Part shown: positions 1 to 6,261 of the stretch, in pieces
Layout: the number at the start of each line of letters is the position of its first letter
How positions within the stretch are numbered: position 1 is the stretch's first letter
Notes under the pieces: model-generated
Databases searched by the model: none
What the model saw: the letters and a program-made list of their open reading frames with translations, nothing else
What the model was told of the DNA's origin: nothing
Assembly (NCBI GenBank): GCA_934512105.1
Contig: CAKSWQ010000038.1
Coordinates: forward strand, 1 to 20,824
Direction: 5' to 3'
Source of the DNA: an uncultured Faecalibacterium sp.
Lineage (GTDB): Bacteria; Bacillota; Clostridia; Oscillospirales; Ruminococcaceae
Length of the DNA: 20,824 bases
Program-made: the position numbers and the translations under genes

Positions 1-72
1 CACCTTCTTTGACTCTGTTATATCACTTTTTCTCAAAAGTTAAAGCACTCGATGCTGTATTATTGAAAATTG

Positions 73-102
73 CTATACTTGCGCCTTAAAATTTGATTTC
101 AT
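73..102 (-). other. Nine-codon leader-like ORF or gene remnant
   Basis: A well-spaced ribosome site (AAAAAGGAG, 8 nt) precedes an ATG that opens only nine codons (MKSNFKAQV) before TAG. It lies 47 nt past the stop of the gene at 150-497, on the same strand. No continuation is evident in the same frame to the window edge. It may be the start of a gene broken by a nonsense or frameshift change, or a leader peptide. The ribosome site is seen; the rest is guesswork. Confidence 0.25.
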
Positions 103-149
103 AATAGTTGCTCCTTTTTAGTTGGAATTATCAATTTGTGCCTAAATTT

Positions 150-497
150 TTACTTTTTGTGGTCAGGACGTAAATGATTTCCTCGAAGAATTTGCTTTCG
201 GAGCTTCTTCCAACGTCCGTAGGCAATGTGCTGCTCCAACTGAACAATGCCAGCAAGTGCAATGCCATCCAGAATTCCCTGTAAGTAGAGAGCGTGCTTT
301 TCGGCGGCTTCTTGTTCAGCCAGTTCGTTCAGATAGCTGCGCAGGCTGTCGTTCTGCTCTTTGGGGAGAGACACCAGAACATCTTCGGCCTTGCGGCTGG
401 TTTCGGTTTCCTGCCAAGGTGGAAGATTGGATAAAGCGTCTTCCATGATTTGGTTGAGTACGGTGTCGAGCAGATGGTCAAAGTGTAAATGCTTCAT
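150..497 (-). CDS. Small helical hypothetical protein of the mobile region
   Basis: A 115-aa protein of unknown function. The start is supported by GGAGG six nt upstream of the ATG. The sequence is hydrophilic and strongly helical, with acidic stretches in the middle (about residues 37-66) and a basic C-terminus rich in Lys, Arg and His. No signal peptide, membrane segment or catalytic motif is visible. The layout (helical, an acidic middle, then an Ala/Gly-rich helix around residues 68-90) recalls small DUF6809-like proteins common in Clostridia mobile elements, but this is only a resemblance. It is divergent from the rep genes across a 432-nt AT-rich spacer, which suggests it belongs to the same element. 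Confidence 0.7.
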   Translation of the reverse strand: MKHLHFDHLLDTVLNQIMEDALSNLPPWQETETSRKAEDVLVSLPKEQNDSLRSYLNELAEQEAAEKHALYLQGILDGIALAGIVQLEQHIAYGRWKKLRKQILRGNHLRPDHKK

Positions 498-929
498 GGT
501 GAACCTCCAATACTATAATTGCGTGTAAAATAAAAAGACACACAAATTCGCTGAAATTTGCGTGTCTGACGGTTTGATATGCGTGTTTAACAAAGCGGGA
601 AATTATCCCAAATGTCGAAACTACTTTTTGAAGAATTGCAGTAGGCGATTCTGTTTTTTGCAAAAGCTGAGGGATTTATAAGAATACAAAAGTTACTTTC
701 GGAAAGTGGATTTCTCTATAAGAGATAGAAGGGCACTCTAATGAATGGTAGTTAGTTATTATGATGATATATCGTAAAGATATAAGTTGATTAAATGAAA
801 TATATATTTATAAAAATAATTTAATAAATTAAACAATAGATTAAATTGGATTATTTATATTGATTGTTGTTGAATTAAATTTTAATTGGTTCATAACATC
901 ATGATAAATTATGAAAGGAGACCATTTTT
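498..929. other. AT-rich divergent intergenic region, possible origin or control region
   Basis: This 432-nt gene-free stretch separates the leftward hypothetical gene from the rightward rep genes. Positions 750-910 are extremely AT-rich. Positions 537-566 form an imperfect hairpin (12-nt arms GACACACAAATT and AATTTGCGTGTC, 6-nt loop). The heptamer TGCGTGT occurs three times in direct orientation, at 520-526, 559-565 and 580-586. Hairpins, short direct repeats and AT-rich DNA beside a rep gene are what a replication origin or a Rep autoregulation site would show, but no nick-site consensus was recognised. The leftward ORF at 478-663 is judged spurious. Confidence 0.4.
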
Positions 930-2081
930 ATGACTATGGCTAAAAAGTTACCTATATTTTATCCCTCGATTCATACATTTGAGCTTCACGGGAAGTATCA
1001 TAGTTACGCTATTATGACGGATTTATTTGAAAGAATGAAGGAGCTGATAGCAGAAGGAAAATATCACCGCACGAAAAATAAGAAGAAAAAGGATAAGCAG
1101 AGAATCGAAAAGCAAAAACGTTACTGCTATACGAAAAAAGGTGGTGGCTTAAAAGTTGAGTTGAATAAATCCACAGGACATGGAGATTGGCAAATAATCT
1201 TATCTGGTATAAATCTGGCGCGGATTGCTGGAAATCCATCGAGATTGGCATTGGCAGATTTATCTCCCGATGGCTTTAATTATCAGATGCAGCATTTCTT
1301 CATGGAATTAGAGCAACTGGGGCTTTTGAACTGGGAAGGAAGAATCGAATGGATTCTTTACAGAGCCGATGTTACGCAGGATTTTTATGTGAAATGCGAC
1401 CCGGTGCTTCCGATAAAACTGGCTCGATATGCAGGTGAGGCGATGCCTTATGGGAAAGGAACTGAGAAGCACTATGATAAGCACAACGAGATGCGAAGCG
1501 GCAGATTTGAAAAAGAGGAATATGATTTTGAGATCTATGATAAGCATAAAGCCTTATTAACTGATATAAGAAATGGGTGTCCGGTTTCGGAGGGTGATCT
1601 GGAAAAATCGAGAAATCTGATTCGATGCGAGATACAGCTCAAACGAAAATTCCTATTAGAGTTCGAAAAGCAAACATTCCAAATTGAAAATGGTCAGGAT
1701 AGGAAGCTTGAACTGCAAGATATACCGTATGCTTTATGGAAGCTTGGCGAACGTGCGCCGGGAATCTTATATGATAAGACAGAAAAGCTGTTTGGCACTG
1801 ATCCGTGGTATCATGCACAAAGCGCATTGAAAGTGCTGGAATCAAGCAACTTGGACGAATCAACGACTGCGTTAGTTAAAAATTACATTGTATCAGTGAA
1901 TGACGAAGAGCAATACAGTTCATATACTGCATACCAGGAAGCGAAAATAAAAAGAGTATTGAAGCAGTTGGCAATCAACCTTGTAATCGTTCCTGACAAA
2001 ATTTTGAATGAACGCCAGTTTGCACGGCTACCATTTGATTCTTTTTGCTCAAGGGTTCAGAACTGTGAGAAAAATCTATGA
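930..2081 (+). CDS. Rep_trans-like rolling-circle replication initiator
   Basis: A 383-aa protein with the signature of rolling-circle initiators of the Rep_trans / replication initiation factor type. Seen features: a basic N-terminal third with a Lys-rich run at about residues 48-70; the motif R145-A-D147-V-T-Q-D151 before a short strand, matching the metal-binding Arg/Asp block of the family; and E201-I-Y203-D-K205, resembling the R-x-Y-D-K block that holds the nicking tyrosine in pT181-like initiators. Such proteins nick one strand at an origin hairpin and stay covalently bound. The ATG has AAAGGAG nine nt upstream. A paralogue follows 287 nt downstream. The low GC content differs sharply from the genes right of 6,260 and suggests acquired DNA. 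The family is inferred from motifs; a MobT-like relaxase-related role is possible. Confidence 0.75.
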   Translation: MTMAKKLPIFYPSIHTFELHGKYHSYAIMTDLFERMKELIAEGKYHRTKNKKKKDKQRIEKQKRYCYTKKGGGLKVELNKSTGHGDWQIILSGINLARIAGNPSRLALADLSPDGFNYQMQHFFMELEQLGLLNWEGRIEWILYRADVTQDFYVKCDPVLPIKLARYAGEAMPYGKGTEKHYDKHNEMRSGRFEKEEYDFEIYDKHKALLTDIRNGCPVSEGDLEKSRNLIRCEIQLKRKFLLEFEKQTFQIENGQDRKLELQDIPYALWKLGERAPGILYDKTEKLFGTDPWYHAQSALKVLESSNLDESTTALVKNYIVSVNDEEQYSSYTAYQEAKIKRVLKQLAINLVIVPDKILNERQFARLPFDSFCSRVQNCEKNL

Positions 2082-2226
2082 CCCTTTCTATGTTCCGCAG
2101 CAGCCGGCTCTACCGAATGCGCACCATTACTAGGAAATAATATATATTTCATAGGAAAATCAATGCGATTCTGCGAAATTTATTAGCAAAACAACAAAAG
2201 TTGAGGGGGCGGGAAGCCTAATGTGG

Positions 2227-2244
2227 AGGGTTATCATATACCCT
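2227..2244. repeat. Short inverted repeat between the rep paralogues
   Basis: AGGGT (2227-2231) and ACCCT (2240-2244) flank an 8-nt AT-rich loop. It lies just after a G-rich stretch (2202-2230) in the 287-nt spacer between the two rep genes. A small hairpin next to rep could be a double-strand origin or part of a terminator. No nick-site consensus was recognised. The rest of 2082-2359 is AT-rich, with a TATACT at 2332-2337 that could be a -10 box for the second rep gene although no good -35 box is correctly spaced. Confidence 0.3.
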
Positions 2245-2368
2245 TTGACGCTTTTTAGCCCATTTTAGACTAGAAAAGTAGTAGATATTGCTGTTTGATA
2301 AAAGTTGAAAAAATACAAAAATAATAAACGATATACTGCACTAAATTAAAACGAAAAGGATGATTGAT

Positions 2369-3514
2369 ATGTTGAAAAATAATATAAATCCTACGATTGG
2401 AAAATTTGATTTACAATGTACGATTTACAAAACAGACTGGAGAATACTGAATGGGCTGAACAAAATGTGCGATGAAGGAAGATATGTCTGCACAAAAAAT
2501 GGTTATGAGTTCCAGAAAAGCGATAGGAGTTTGATTGTTACATACTGGGTGGAATGGAAAAAAGACCGCACTATCATAAAAATCAAGAATATTGATTTGC
2601 CGCTGTTGCAGGGGAATTGGTCGAAACTGGCTCTGACAGATTTAGCAGAAAGAAGTATCAAGAATGGGGCAGAGACACTCTTGAAAGAATTGGAGGATCT
2701 TGGCATCCTGTGCTTCAGAAGATACCAATGGAGTATAAATAAACTTGCGCTGGTACAAGATTTTTATACGGAAGAGCCGTCACATACTTTCATGAAAACC
2801 GTAAAATATTACACAGAATATATGGAATATGGCACGAAAGGTACTGCTTGCTCCAAAAAGGATATAGGGACGATGCCTTTGAATGCAATAAGTTTTGGAG
2901 ATGGAAAGTTTGAACTGGTGGATAAAGAACGTGAGTTGGAGGTTCTATCAAGAACTACGGGAACAATTCCAGAAGCAATTTTGCATCGTGCGGCACATCG
3001 GTTACGATATACAGTCAATCTGGGATGGAAAGAACTGCGTGCTCTGGAAGAATGGAATCCAGAATTACGCTCAATCAGTCTGAATATGGACGTGCAAGAT
3101 GGTCTGATTTCAAAATACCTTATGGAGATAAGAGATAAAATTCCGCAGATTATAATGCAGAAGACAGAAGCGTACTTTGGACATAACCCTTGGATCGTGG
3201 CTAGTATGGTGCAAGAAAAGATGAAACGGACGGAAGAAGAGGAAAACATTAGATTTGGAACAGAAGTATGGGCCGGGATGAAACACTATCTGGAAAAAGT
3301 TAAAGAACTAGAAATACCAGAAGTTCTACGGAATTGGTCGATGGATAATATGGTATTTGATGATTATATGAAAGAAAATGTAAAAAAGACATTGTGGAGG
3401 ATGGGATTGAACGCAGTTGTGATACCTGATGAAATCTTTGAATCCGAAGAACTCCAATACTTCCCATGTCCTAACATTAAGGCAAGGATTTATCGGACAG
3501 AATGCGTCAAATGA
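2369..3514 (+). CDS. Divergent Rep paralogue, probably catalytically inactive
   Basis: A 381-aa protein homologous along its whole length to the Rep protein just upstream. Shared blocks include GN-S-LAL-DL (near residue 82), VQDFY (residues 129-133), a G-NPW block in the C-terminal half and a conserved end (N-VVIPDEI against N-VIVPDKI). The paralogue lacks the signature residues: the Arg-x-Asp block has become K125-L-A-L, and the Tyr of the Y-D-K block has become V184. The second in-frame ATG (2369) is preferred because AAAGGA lies eight nt upstream, while the ATG at 2360 overlaps that site. It may act as a partner, copy-number regulator or origin-binding protein without nicking activity. That role is inference. 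Confidence 0.7.
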   Translation: MLKNNINPTIGKFDLQCTIYKTDWRILNGLNKMCDEGRYVCTKNGYEFQKSDRSLIVTYWVEWKKDRTIIKIKNIDLPLLQGNWSKLALTDLAERSIKNGAETLLKELEDLGILCFRRYQWSINKLALVQDFYTEEPSHTFMKTVKYYTEYMEYGTKGTACSKKDIGTMPLNAISFGDGKFELVDKERELEVLSRTTGTIPEAILHRAAHRLRYTVNLGWKELRALEEWNPELRSISLNMDVQDGLISKYLMEIRDKIPQIIMQKTEAYFGHNPWIVASMVQEKMKRTEEEENIRFGTEVWAGMKHYLEKVKELEIPEVLRNWSMDNMVFDDYMKENVKKTLWRMGLNAVVIPDEIFESEELQYFPCPNIKARIYRTECVK

Positions 3515-3578
3515 TGAAAAGACGTACTGATATGAACAACATTATAGTAAATTGAACTTATGAATGGGAGTGATTGTA

Positions 3579-3752
3579 ATGCTAGACGAATATCCTATTG
3601 TTCTAAATTTCAAGCAAGTACGAGAAATTTTACATATCAGTAAGAATCTTCTGCTAAATCTCTTGAATATGGGTGAAATTCCCGGATACAGAGTGGGAAA
3701 TCTCTGGCGAGTGAACAGAGAAGATTTAATTGAGTACATGAAACAACGCTAA
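3579..3752 (+). CDS. Excisionase-like helix-turn-helix DNA-binding protein
   Basis: A 57-aa protein made of essentially one winged helix-turn-helix of the MerR/excisionase type: a strand, L-x-V-REIL-HISKN recognition-helix start, then the wing G-x-IPGYRVGN-WRV, then the helix NREDLIEYM. The ATG at 3579 is chosen because GGGAG sits eight nt upstream; the in-frame ATG at 3564 overlaps that site. Proteins of this family act as excisionases that direct a recombinase, or as small transcription factors. It follows the two rep genes by 64 nt on the same strand, an order seen in integrative elements, where an integrase gene usually comes next. No integrase is found here, which is notable. Confidence 0.75.
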   Translation: MLDEYPIVLNFKQVREILHISKNLLLNLLNMGEIPGYRVGNLWRVNREDLIEYMKQR

Positions 3753-3878
3753 AAGGCGAACGAGCAACCGACAGCAGGCGGTGCAGTCAAAGTTGAAGAA
3801 CCAACGATGGCTGCGCTGCCTGTTTGTTAGATGTTTTGTATCTGCTAAAAAATCCTTTTATTTCGGACAGAAATCAGC

Positions 3879-3884
3879 TATAAT
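3879..3884 (+). promoter_or_regulatory. Probable -10 box for the ATPase-nuclease operon
   Basis: A perfect TATAAT lies 54 nt before the ATPase start codon. The -35 region is weak (TTTATT about 16 nt upstream), so this promoter may be poor or regulated. The hexamer is seen; promoter use is inferred. Confidence 0.45.
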
Positions 3885-3938
3885 AAGAGATAAAGTGGAA
3901 GAGAATTCCGAAATCACACGCTGAGAGGGACTTTACCT

Positions 3939-5000
3939 ATGAAAATCAAGAGCCTTGCCTTAGAGAATTTTATGATTTTCGATTCTGTTGATGTGGAGTG
4001 GTCTTCGGGCATCAATGTGATTTTAGGCGATAATAGTACTGGCAAGACCACGTTGTTGAAAGCTTTGTATGCGCTGGTAAAGCCGTACAGCCGAAAAGAC
4101 TTCCCCAAATGCACACTGCCGCAGCAGGAAGATATGATCGTCAATAAGATGGTTGGTGTTTTTCGTCCTGATGAGGGGAAAATTGGACGCATGGCAAGCC
4201 GCAAGCGTGGTGCATCGAAGACAACGCAGATGAAGGTCTGCATGGCTGAAGGCGATATAATCAATGTGTCGTTCGGAAGCCGTAAGGAAAATCATGCTGA
4301 CGTGTCCATTCAGGCAGCGGAGAAAGAGAAGCCGTTTGAACCTGTCTACCTGCCGCCTAAAGAGATGATTTCGGCAACAGAACATTTCCAGAGTCTGTAT
4401 GAGGAGTATCATATTGACTTTGAAGAAATGTACTATGACCTCACCAAATTGCTGGACAAGCCGCTGAAAAAGGGCGCATATACCAGCGAGCAGAACGAAG
4501 TTCTCTCAAAATTTGAGGAAAGCATGAAGGGTAAGGTTGTTCAGAAGGACAAGAAGTTCTACCTGAATGTAGAAGGCGAAGGCTCTTTTGAAATGGGCCT
4601 GCTGTCCGAGGGCTATAAAAAGCTTGCAACAATCGTTTACCTGATTCAGTCTGGCAGTCTTAGCAAAGGCTCGATTCTGTTCTGGGATGAGCCTGAAACC
4701 AATATGAATCCAAAGATGGTGGAGCCTATTGCGCAGGCATTGGGAGCATTGGCTCGTGCAGGAGTTCAGGTCTTTGTTACGACCCATGATTATTTTACCA
4801 TGCAGAGCTTTAACCTGATGGCAAAATATCCACAAGGTAAGCCTGTCGATGTGCAGTTCATCTCGTTGTACCGTGACGAGGACGGAAAAATTGCGATGGA
4901 GACAGGAAAAGAACTGGCCGACCTTGACCATAATTCGATTATGGAAGAGTTTGACGAGCTGTACAATCGGGAACAGGATTTGATTTATGGTACTAACTGA
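3939..5000 (+). CDS. AAA/ABC-type ATPase of a two-gene putative defence module
   Basis: A 353-aa SMC/ABC-class ATPase of the AAA_15/AAA_21 or OLD-like kind. Seen motifs: N-terminal KSLALENFMIF strand; Walker A GDNSTGKTT at residues 30-38; ABC-like signature LLSEG at 221-225; Walker B ILFWDEPE at 246-252 with the D-E pair 250-251; and the switch His in TTHD at 280-283. The region between Walker A and the signature (about residues 55-215) is a variable helical insertion. No membrane segments are present, so it is cytoplasmic. The ribosome site GAGAGGGA is eight nt upstream. The stop overlaps the start of the downstream nuclease-like gene by 14 nt, implying coupled translation and a joint complex. 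ATPases of this type paired with nucleases commonly sense phage or plasmid DNA. A RecF-like repair role is less likely given the context. Confidence 0.85.
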   Translation: MKIKSLALENFMIFDSVDVEWSSGINVILGDNSTGKTTLLKALYALVKPYSRKDFPKCTLPQQEDMIVNKMVGVFRPDEGKIGRMASRKRGASKTTQMKVCMAEGDIINVSFGSRKENHADVSIQAAEKEKPFEPVYLPPKEMISATEHFQSLYEEYHIDFEEMYYDLTKLLDKPLKKGAYTSEQNEVLSKFEESMKGKVVQKDKKFYLNVEGEGSFEMGLLSEGYKKLATIVYLIQSGSLSKGSILFWDEPETNMNPKMVEPIAQALGALARAGVQVFVTTHDYFTMQSFNLMAKYPQGKPVDVQFISLYRDEDGKIAMETGKELADLDHNSIMEEFDELYNREQDLIYGTN

Positions 5001-5586
5001 AGGAAAACTGCAATTTACGTTTCCGGGTGAAAAGGCCATCAAATTTGATGATACCGAATTTTATCGGAAACGGTTCAATAAGCTGTCAGGCGCAAAGGGT
5101 GTGGACTTCATCTGCGATACGGATGATTTTCTGATGCTGCTGGAGGTCAAGGATTGCCTTGGCAATGAGGCGGAGAACCGTTGGAGAGTGGCAGTAGACA
5201 ATACCAAAGTAGACACTTCACCAACGTCAGTTGATACGGAGGGCAGAGAAAGCTTTGATAATGAAGTAGCGCATAAGGTGGCTATGACGATCTCCTGTCT
5301 GCTTGGCGCGCAGACCTTCGGTGAAAACCGTCCATTCCAGCAGGAAGAACTGATTCCGTATGCAAAGGCATTGGAAAATGAGAAAATTGCGCAGCGTAAT
5401 AAGAATGTTTTTGTTGTCCTGCTGCTGGAAGGTGACTTTCAATCTGGCACCCGAACCAAGAAAATGAACATGGACAGAATCCAGCTCAGCATTGAAAAGA
5501 AATTGAAATGGCTGAATTGTAAGGTTTCGGTCGTGGATGCCAGTACATACAGGAGCAATCTCTTTGAAGTGGAACGGATAACCTGA
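4987..5586 (+). CDS. PD-(D/E)XK-like nuclease partner of the ATPase
   Basis: A 199-aa protein whose start overlaps the ATPase by 14 nt. Residues 38-55 show G-V-D40, a hydrophobic stretch, then L-L-E53-V-K55, preceded by a helix containing E24. This spacing (E, D, E-x-K) is the classic PD-(D/E)XK nuclease core. A second conserved-looking block, ESFDNEVAHKVAM (88-100), could be the helix after the core and may contact the ATPase. The strand VFVVLLLEGD (141-150) resembles the later core strand of the fold. There is no signal peptide or helix-turn-helix. I do not recognise it as a member of a named defence family; the nuclease assignment rests on the motif. It would be the effector, with the ATPase as sensor. 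A terminator lies about 150 nt downstream. Confidence 0.75.
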   Translation: MVLTEGKLQFTFPGEKAIKFDDTEFYRKRFNKLSGAKGVDFICDTDDFLMLLEVKDCLGNEAENRWRVAVDNTKVDTSPTSVDTEGRESFDNEVAHKVAMTISCLLGAQTFGENRPFQQEELIPYAKALENEKIAQRNKNVFVVLLLEGDFQSGTRTKKMNMDRIQLSIEKKLKWLNCKVSVVDASTYRSNLFEVERIT

Positions 5587-5739
5587 AAGGACACCTTATT
5601 ATAATAGGAAGCACATCTGTTGAGCAAGAATGACAGAAATGAACGCATTTCCATCCATCACCCTCAGCAGCTCAGGCTGCAATCAAGAACCCTCGCAAGG
5701 TTTTGCGTGAGCGCCCCCAAAAGCACAAATAAAGCAAAC

Positions 5740-5780
5740 AAACCGCCCCGGTTTCCGCAACAGGAAGCCGGGGTGGTTTT
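5740..5780 (+). terminator. Terminator downstream of the ATPase-nuclease pair
   Basis: A 17-bp stem with a few G-U pairs (arms at 5740-5756 and 5763-5779, 6-nt loop GCAACA) ends in TTTT. A-rich flanks on the left side make it potentially bidirectional. It is the first strong terminator after the nuclease gene. Confidence 0.7.
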
Positions 5781-5854
5781 GTATGCAGGAGACCGGAGAG
5801 CAAAGGCGGTTCTTCCGACCCTACGCTTTCTTGCATTTCACAGAAAAATGTGCA

Positions 5855-5907
5855 AACAAAAAGCAGGCAGTGTCGTGGAAAGGAGGAGGAAAGCGACACT
5901 GCCTGCT
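5855..5907 (-). terminator. Strong hairpin terminator on the minus strand
   Basis: Perfect 14-bp arms AGCAGGCAGTGTCG (5862-5875) and CGACACTGCCTGCT (5894-5907) surround an 18-nt loop. On the minus strand the stem is followed by TTTTTGTTTG. No protein gene lies directly upstream on that strand, because metH already has its own terminator at 6204-6243. This hairpin therefore probably ends a non-coding transcript or is part of a repeat. Confidence 0.65.
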
Positions 5908-6203
5908 GTATAGGAACCCCTGAACATTGCGGCTTGGTCAGGAGGGATTTGGTAGTCTGTCCGCCGTTCTGGCTATTGCCTCGCATAGAAACGGGAGACA
6001 GTTTTTTATGGGCCTGCTGTGCGCCGCTGCTGCGGCCGCACCCGCAGGGAAATGTGCCTGCATGGGCATTTGCGGGGAGAACCTTTCGGAGGTTATGGGG
6101 GATGTCCGTTCCGTTCTCCCTGAGTGCACCCTTATTATGCCAGACAATCGTGGCAATTCTTTGTGGTAATTTTGAACAGTTTGCAAATAAATACCCTGCC
6201 CAT

Positions 6204-6243
6204 GAAAAAAGACTGCTGAAAAGTCCGCGCTTCTCAGCAGTCT
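6204..6243 (-). terminator. metH terminator
   Basis: Arms AGACTGCTGA (6210-6219) and TCAGCAGTCT (6234-6243) form a perfect 10-bp stem. It is followed on the minus strand by TTTTTTC and sits 19 nt past the metH stop codon. Confidence 0.85.
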
Positions 6244-6261
6244 GAATCTGAATTTTTTGCG

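Larger units (their letters stand above)
5587..6203. other. Structured 617-nt intergenic region between the mobile element and metH
   Basis: No convincing coding sequence is seen; the ORFs on both strands lack ribosome sites and have atypical composition. The stretch contains two terminator-like hairpins (listed separately). It also holds GC-rich inverted repeats at 6080-6122: GGGAGAAC read on the minus strand from 6122, pairing with GTTCTCCC ending at 6080. On the minus strand, an extended -10-like TGGCATAAT lies near 6133-6141. A leftward non-coding transcript running from about 6125 to the hairpin at 5862-5907 is possible. The composition rises from AT-rich to GC-rich across this stretch, so the right boundary of the mobile element is probably within about 5,590-5,740. 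Confidence 0.4.

Noticed and set aside
478..663. 61-codon leftward frame upstream of the first hypothetical gene
   Set aside because: It overlaps the ribosome site and start of the better-supported gene and has no ribosome site of its own.
3939..5586. Assignment of the ATPase-nuclease pair to PARIS, Gabija, Septu or AbiL
   Set aside because: The effector pattern (EVK of PD-(D/E)XK type) and gene sizes do not fit Toprim, UvrD-like, HNH or RloB-like partners as I know them; no named system is claimed.
5620..6245. Several 80-130-codon frames on both strands
   Set aside because: They lack ribosome sites, overlap terminator hairpins and show low-complexity Cys/Arg/Pro-rich translations; treated as non-coding.
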